NCBI RefSeq assembly: GCF_036373705.1
Contig: NC_089867.1
Location: forward strand, 6,292,501-6,356,500
Direction: 5' to 3'
From: Amia ocellicauda
Taxonomy: Eukaryota > Chordata > Actinopteri > Amiiformes > Amiidae
Length of the DNA: 64,000 nucleotides
The notes under the pieces: generated by a model
The model's database searches: none
Told to the model about the DNA's origin: nothing
What the model saw: the letters and a program-made list of their open reading frames with translations, nothing else
Shown: one piece after another, positions 59,701 through 64,000 of the stretch
Position numbering within the stretch: position 1 is the stretch's first letter
Layout of the letters: every line of letters begins with the position of its first letter
Made by a program: the position numbers and the translations under genes

Positions 59701-61988
59701 CTATGTTGTGGCAACTAAGGAATTCAATTTTTTTTATTTATTTATATTTTGTTACTGGTTATGCTTTAAAGCATATTCTGTTCTAGGTATGTCTCCTAAT
59801 TCCTGCGAGAATCTCAGTATGTTATATCTGGCCTGGGTTGTTATTTGAAAACCACTTACAAAATAAATGTGGAACATCTCTGACAATGTCTGCACTACTT
59901 TTTTCCCCCAAAATTGTGATTTGGGCTTTTGACATCTCAGGATATCAAATGTACATTTCCCGAATTTTTGAAGCTGTAAGGTTTTAGCTGGAAATCCACA
60001 ATGCTTTGTTGCAAAAAGACTACATGGTGTGTCTGCCCCGACTTCACTTTATATGCTTTATGGCTGTGAAATTAGTTGTATTGACTTGCACAGCGGAAAA
60101 ATGTAATTTTACTCATTTGTTGTCTCTGTTTAAAGCCTTGCAGGGTATGTTGAAGCACTAGCTTGCAGACTAGGCCTGCAGATCCCTGACCTCACTCCCA
60201 AGCAAGCGGACATGTGGCAGACCAGACTGAGTGCCCACACTGTGCGTGAGCCAAGTGGTTTAATTCTTGTTTTCTGGAGGGGGCCGTGGGATTGCCTTTC
60301 TACCACCAAAATTTAATTTACAGAAATAAGTCACATTTATTATCTGGTGTTATTTTCAAAACTGTGCTATTGTCATGTTAAGAAAACCCCCACTCTTGGT
60401 GAAATCCAATTTTGAACCTTTTTATTTTTATAACTGAAATGTGTAGCTTTAACAAATCTGAATTCTGTATAACACACTTTTACATGCCGGAATGAATTCC
60501 CTCATCCTTAGAAAAAGGGAAAGCATTGAGTATTCGTTTATGAAATTGATTGCCTATCGGGCTGAATAATCACACAAGCTTTGCCGTTCAGAGGAGTGCA
60601 ATGCAACGTGTCAGATGAAAACCACGTTTGCAGAGTTCAAAAGTCTCCCAAGTGTTCAGAAGAATTAAAGGCAAAGATTAAACGCACCTCAGACCATTTC
60701 AGATTAAAGACGCCTCCAACCCTGATCTTTTCCAACATTAAACCCTGATAGACGAGCAGACGTGTTACAGATTTTACTGTGTAAAAGGTTTCTACACAGG
60801 GTGATGTGTAAAAACAGACTCTTAAGATGGGTGTTGTAAAGACGGCAGCTCACTCGTGATTTGTGCCATATTATGATGTGCATGTTAATTATTCCAAAGT
60901 TCAGAATCCAAGGCTTCTAGCAATATAACCCGTTCACAACTGTCAAGAATGTGCTTTTTCTGAATGCAATACATTTTGGTAATTGGTACTACAGAATAAA
61001 ATGTAAATGAAAAATACATTCTGGTAAGGAGCTACCTGTTAATCATTTCAAAACCATATTCTATAGCGACTGAATCATGCGGTGTCTTTATTACATGATT
61101 GTATTGATTTTCTTTTTTTTACAAATTATTTCCCCAAGTGAAGGGAGATGGGGAAGAAAATCTAAATAACATGCATGCACCAAAAACGTATTCGAAAAGC
61201 ACTGTGCCAGAACCCAAAGCCTCAAAGCCTTTTCTGACCAAATAGTCTTGACAAATAGAGCCCACACTATATATAAGTATGAAATACAATCTGATTCCTA
61301 CAACTTTATAAAACCGATCTAGTATTTTGCTGTGCATGTGGCTTTGAAATGCCCGTGTGACATTTGGTTAAAAGTAAAAAGGGTTTGTGTATCAGATCTT
61401 TGGTAAAGAAACCTTTGTGTCACCGTATTTTAGAACTACAGAGGATGGAACATCAGAGAGCAAAAACACCTCAAATGTTGATCTGAAGGCAGTAAAGAAA
61501 TTACACCAAACTATTTTCTTTGTTTTTAGACCTTAGATCTCAGACCTCAGATCAACATCAATATTTAGTGTAGAGAACCCTTCCCTTTTTTTCCCCCACT
61601 GCAGCGGAAAAAGGCTGCGATTCTTATTAAATATCTAACTGCGAATATGAGCAAACCACTGATTGAGACTAATCATCAAAAAACAATGTCACTTTGAAAA
61701 TGGGAAAGGAGAGTGACATCATTAAAAACTTATTGGGCCCAAGCTTTGGTTGTATGTCAGGAGTCCCTTCATTTACGGTCTTCTTTTTATTGAAATTGGT
61801 TGCCCTTCCTTTGTCGTCTTGTCATTAAGCATGATTTAAGTATGCGTGTTATTTCCCAGGAGTTTGAAGTGCCTTTTGCTTGTTTTCTCCAGGGCAAAGC
61901 CATAGGAGTTTTCATCGGCTGTGTGCTGGGAATGTTCCCCCTACTCTTCCTCTCTGGAGATGACGAAGAAGCGAAACTGGAAAAGTAA
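33325..61988 (+). CDS. tmem65: TMEM65, mitochondrial inner-membrane protein (Na+/Ca2+ exchange)
   Basis: Inner-membrane protein needed for mitochondrial Na+-dependent Ca2+ efflux and also reported at cardiac intercalated discs (literature, recalled). Seven coding exons: 33325-33613, 52685-52729, 54255-54322, 54888-54942, 57204-57246, 60136-60241, 61893-61988 (TAA 61986-61988). Phases agree and give 233 aa (human 240). The N-terminus is basic, [16 protein letters not shown], as a mitochondrial presequence should be; a second in-frame ATG lies three codons later. Recognised by [66 protein letters not shown] and [15 protein letters not shown]. Three hydrophobic segments lie at about residues 117-136, 139-165 and 205-225, followed by an acidic tail. 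Exon 6 ends at a weak donor GTGCGT and starts after TTTAAAG. Confidence 0.96.
33614..38143 (+). other. tmem65: TMEM65 intron 1, first part
   Basis: AT-rich intronic DNA with poly-T runs (about 36821-36836) and an A(15) run near 37149. No exon, RNA gene or recognised element. The GC-richer patch at 35400-35520 might be conserved, but nothing in it is recognisable. Confidence 0.6.
38144..38949 (-). mobile_element. Deleted Tc1/mariner-type element (about 0.8 kb)
   Basis: Inverted ends CTGAACAAAAATATGAATGC (38144 on) and the inverse of ATATTTTTGTTCAG (to 38949) match over about 26 bases, each next to TA. The ends are of the fish Tc1-like type beginning TGAACAAAAATAT. Inside, minus-strand frames resemble the transposase N-terminus ([20 protein letters not shown], a helix-turn-helix region), but the catalytic domain is missing and frames are broken. 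Non-autonomous relic. Confidence 0.8.
38952..41228 (+). other. tmem65: TMEM65 intron 1, second part
   Basis: AT-rich intron; contains the 17-bp inverted repeat at 40465-40481/40605-40621 and a GC-richer non-coding block at about 40700-41130 of unknown origin. No exon recognised. Confidence 0.6.
40465..40621. repeat. Inverted repeat around a (CA)n/(TG)n hairpin
   Basis: AGTGGCTGCTTTTGACA (40465-40481) is exactly repeated in inverse orientation at 40605-40621. Between them, a CACACACACGCACACAC run faces GTGTGTG. The arms may form a stem with a complex loop, or be the ends of a small foldback element. Confidence 0.6.
41229..42815 (-). mobile_element. Tc1 (DD34E) transposon with long IR/DR-type ends, transposase broken
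   Basis: A 1587-bp element flanked by TA on both sides. Inverted repeats of about 210 bp (41229-41440 and 42604-42815) are nearly identical. Each holds two direct copies of GTATTCACAGC, one at the outer end and one at the inner end, the IR/DR layout known from Sleeping Beauty-type elements. The inside holds a minus-strand transposase remnant, listed separately. It lies in TMEM65 intron 1. Confidence 0.93.
41441..42418 (-). pseudogene. Frameshifted Tc1 transposase (DD34E)
   Basis: Three overlapping minus-strand frames cover a full-length Tc1 transposase. 42418-42116 carries the paired-like DNA-binding domain ([20 protein letters not shown] and a GRPAKL hook). 42177-41908 is the middle part with a first-Asp region (SSDETKIEL). 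41911-41441 is the catalytic C-terminal part with [10 protein letters not shown] and [11 protein letters not shown]. The last Asp-to-Glu interval has 34 residues, the classical Tc1 value. At least two frameshifts (near 42150 and near 41910) prevent one continuous product, so it is not functional as it stands. Confidence 0.9.
42835..43095. mobile_element. Degenerate hAT-like non-autonomous element
   Basis: The left end TAGCTGTTCCCAAACC..CACACTGTGGCCCGG and the inverse right end CAGGGGCTCCTGAACACTGG are reminiscent of hAT ends (CAGGGGTTCCCAAACT). Flanking 8-bp sequences GTTTACAC (42827-42834) and GTTTATAC (43096-43103) agree at 7 of 8 positions, as for an old target duplication. The inside is AT-rich without coding capacity. 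It sits 19 bases from the Tc1 element. Confidence 0.5.
43104..44589 (+). other. tmem65: TMEM65 intron 1, part with T(21) run and unassigned block
   Basis: A T(21) run at 43825-43845 is followed by a 152-codon open frame (43807-44265) that resembles no protein I know. Read on the minus strand it would be a 3' sequence ending in poly(A), so a retroposed insertion is possible. No proof of either. Confidence 0.45.
44592..44751. repeat. (TA)32 microsatellite with TG/TA-rich flank
   Basis: A perfect TA run at 44677-44740 (64 bases), preceded from about 44592 by mixed TATG/TGTA repeats. Open frames that read Tyr-Ile repeats on the minus strand are artefacts of this tract. Confidence 0.95.
46266..46360 (+). 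repeat. Dispersed repeat copy A
   Basis: Aligns without gaps by eye to 48796-48890: GACCTA[A/G]GTTTGGTC, TTCCA..ATGCAT, then a purine-rich stretch and TTTGTTT.ATTT. Roughly two thirds of positions agree. Family unknown. Confidence 0.5.
48796..48890 (+). repeat. Dispersed repeat copy B
   Basis: Partner of copy A in the same orientation, 2.5 kb downstream, with the same order of matching words. Either an old mobile element or an old local duplication. Confidence 0.5.
52730..54887 (+). other. tmem65: TMEM65 introns 2 and 3
   Basis: Introns 52730-54254 and 54323-54887, donors GTAAGA and GTAAGT, acceptors TTTCAG and TTTTGCAG. AT-rich; nothing else recognised. Confidence 0.8.
54943..57203 (+). 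other. tmem65: TMEM65 intron 4, with a candidate conserved non-coding block
   Basis: GT-AG intron. The stretch 55530-55780 is less AT-rich than its surroundings and contains several TAAT cores (GCTGTTAATTAAATGAG, GGGATTAACACG, GGGCAATTAAATG) beside TGTGACG. This composition is common in developmental enhancers. The rest is AT-rich with poly-T runs. Confidence 0.45.
57247..60135 (+). other. tmem65: TMEM65 intron 5
   Basis: Donor GTAAGG; acceptor TTTAAAG with a weak pyrimidine tract. AT-rich; no exon, repeat or RNA gene recognised. Confidence 0.7.
60242..61892 (+). other. tmem65: TMEM65 intron 6
   Basis: Starts with the unusual donor GTGCGT and ends in TGTTTTCTCCAG. Contains a 12-bp inverted repeat ATGTTGATCTGA (61475-61486) with its inverse at 61547-61558. 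Otherwise nothing recognised. Confidence 0.7.
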
Positions 61989-62974
61989 CCCGAGAACCCA
62001 GAGACTTGAATGGCAATAAGCTGACTTACCTCAAGTATTGGAAAATGATTGACTTTCCATTGAATCGAAGAACCAATGGACTACAAGCAGTAACCATGGG
62101 AACAAACTGTTCTACTATACATACTTTTTTCCTCTTCTTAAGCAGGCCTGAGCAAACTAGAATACTAACACTATGAGCATGACTTTATTTGACCATGCCA
62201 TCTTCATAAATATAAATATCTTAATGTTCTCATTACTAAATATCTGTGTGTATGTGGAGCAGTTTTAAACAAGTGTAACTTTGAGGGTGAATGCTAATTG
62301 CCGGACACTGTAACTGCTTATTTTTGTCTTCATTTTTCTTTTCCTTTTGTGGCTGTAGCTCGACTCTTCGACTAGTTTAGTTAGCGCACTAACTCTCTGA
62401 GGATCCGAAAGACGTAATGCTAAAGATTTTAGGAGTGAGTTCTGCATGTCCACTTACACAAAGCAAGGAACTCTTTGGTGACATCTGCTTTACACGGCCT
62501 GAGCACATTGGGGCGTTCTTGGGGAAGGTACAAATTAGATTAGTTGAATTAACACGCATTCAATTTAATGATTACATTTTCCTTCCTGTAGATTTGGTTT
62601 AACACTACTGTTTTGGGGAAGCACTGGGTACATTTGTCATTTTCTTTGAGTTCAAACCACAGTTTCAACTGTTTAGTGTAGTTCCAGTACAGTAGCTGCT
62701 GTGCTATCCAGAACTCCTCTGATCAAAGATTTGAAAGCTGCAATGCAACTAAATTAGTTTGCTAGGAATAGATTTGAACCAAGACAGGTTGTGAAGGATT
62801 TAGGTGGAAGCTGATAATGAATACAGAACTTCAGGGCCTGTGCAATACAAGTATTTTCTCTACAACAAATAATATACTTAAACATGACCCTGACAAGAAT
62901 CTACAATGTTCTGTTTTGACACGTTTAATTTTATGGTAATTGTAACAACCTAAAAAAAGAAACTGCAAAATAAA
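61989..62974 (+). other. tmem65: TMEM65 3' UTR
   Basis: AT-rich sequence from the stop to AATAAA at 62969-62974. The end is inferred from this signal, and longer forms are possible. Confidence 0.55.
62969..62974 (+). terminator. Candidate poly(A) signal of TMEM65 (AATAAA)
   Basis: First good AATAAA after the stop, followed by T-rich sequence. Others further on (for example near 63755) could be used instead. Confidence 0.5.
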
Positions 62975-64000
62975 TTCCAATCTTTTTAATCTCATTAAAA
63001 TATTAGAGGAATAGTAAAAACAATTATATATTTTTTTTCCCATGTCTAACTTTTTCTTGATGGCATCCAAATGACCTACTCTTACCTCCAGTAAAGAAAT
63101 ATGTTACTTTCATATTATATATTATGAATCAATATCCAATATGAACATAAAGCTAGAATGCAAGTATAGAAATTTTGAGGAAAAGCATTGCATTTGTTAC
63201 AAACTATTTAAAAATGCTTAAATGTTATCTAAAAACGCAATGGAAAAAAATGAATTCCATTTTTAGTTTTTAAAATGTTTAGGTTTAGCTTTTTTCTCAA
63301 TACTAATTTCAGGCTAACTTTATAGGGGAGGAAGATATGATGGAAGATGATGGAGGTTTGGGGCTTTTTGTGTAGGTGTACATCTTTAATAGATGTGGTG
63401 TGTCCTCACTTTATTGATGGACACTGAATGGAAAACTAGTAGGAGTTGGGAAGAATAATACAAGATTATATCTGCACAGGTTTAATACTGCTGTAATAGA
63501 AAAGGAAATTAACCTTTTAATCATGACCTTTGATTAACTTAAGGTGCTTTGAACAGGAAATCTGATTAAAAAAAAAAAATACAGTATTTAACCAAATAGG
63601 GGAACAAGGACATTTATTAAAAGATACTTTCTCTGTAAATCCCTTTTAGTTTTGTGATGAAAGCAAAAATACAACGTGTTTGCATTTTTAATCAGTTTAG
63701 AATGAAGCACTGACAGCGACCAGGCACTATATAATGTTAAAATGAAGCACAACAAAATAAAACCAGTGAATTTTAAATGAAGAAATTATATAAAAGGAGA
63801 TTTATAAATACATTAAGTAAACCTAAATGATTTGAGTTAGAAAGCTGGACAGGATAATTTCCCCAAAACCTAATCCATGTGCTTATAAACATCCGAGGTG
63901 AACTAATGGAAACGGCAGCAGCATGTTTCAGTGGGATGCATTTTCCTGTGCAGAACGATAATGCATCAAAGCAAGTACTATTTATACTGTTAGCTTGGTA
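62975..64000. other. Sequence downstream of TMEM65
   Basis: Very AT-rich, with A/T homopolymers. No gene, repeat family or RNA recognised before the window ends; it may include the far end of the TMEM65 3' UTR. Confidence 0.55.

Noticed and set aside
61475-61558. 12-bp inverted repeat in TMEM65 intron 6 as a possible small RNA hairpin
   Set aside because: The stem is too short, with a 60-base loop. Expected by chance at this scale.
1-64000. CRISPR array, tRNA or rRNA genes, endogenous virus
   Set aside because: No regularly spaced repeats, no tRNA box B/cloverleaf pattern, no rRNA motifs, and no gag/pol/env-type frames or long terminal repeats were seen.

Overview
This window is chromosomal DNA of a ray-finned fish. 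It carries spliced vertebrate genes with GT-AG introns, AATAAA/ATTAAA poly(A) signals, CpG-rich promoters, and fish-type Tc1/mariner and hAT-like repeats. Its five protein-coding genes form a block that matches, from recalled knowledge, the human 8q24.13 neighbourhood MTSS1 - NDUFB9 - TATDN1 - RNF139 - TMEM65. The species cannot be named from the sequence alone.

Layout. 1-8.9 kb: the last six coding exons and the long 3' UTR of MTSS1 (+). 9.5-12.2 kb: all four coding exons of NDUFB9 (-), tail to tail with MTSS1. 12.2-12.7 kb: a 509-bp head-to-head promoter region shared with TATDN1 (+), whose twelve coding exons run to 19.3 kb. 19.8-21.0 kb: a complete Tc1/mariner-superfamily element whose 346-aa transposase ORF is open and has DD36E spacing. 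21.9-29.2 kb: RNF139/TRC8 (+, two coding exons) with a short uORF, an alanine tract and a long 3' UTR. 29.2-32.1 kb: intergenic, with a decayed LINE reverse-transcriptase fragment. 32.1-62.97 kb: TMEM65 (+), with a CpG-rich promoter holding three ZNF143-like sites, a probable non-coding first exon and seven coding exons. Its 19-kb first intron of the coding part has collected a deleted Tc1-like element, a long-TIR Tc1 element with a broken transposase, a degenerate hAT-like element and a (TA)32 tract. 63-64 kb: AT-rich downstream DNA.

The gene products do not form one pathway. NDUFB9 (complex I) and TMEM65 (inner-membrane Na+/Ca2+ exchange) act in mitochondria, RNF139 is an ER ubiquitin ligase, TATDN1 is a predicted metal-dependent nuclease, and MTSS1 couples membranes to actin. 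All reading frames were checked by following codon phase across every splice junction, and all five stay open.

The best leads are the intact DD36E element, the apparent inversion of RNF139 relative to the mammalian order with no TRMT12 in the gap, the ZNF143-like cluster at TMEM65, the hAT-type hairpin repeats with visible 8-bp target duplications, and two non-coding blocks that may be regulatory. I saw no CRISPR array, operon, tRNA, rRNA or viral gene.
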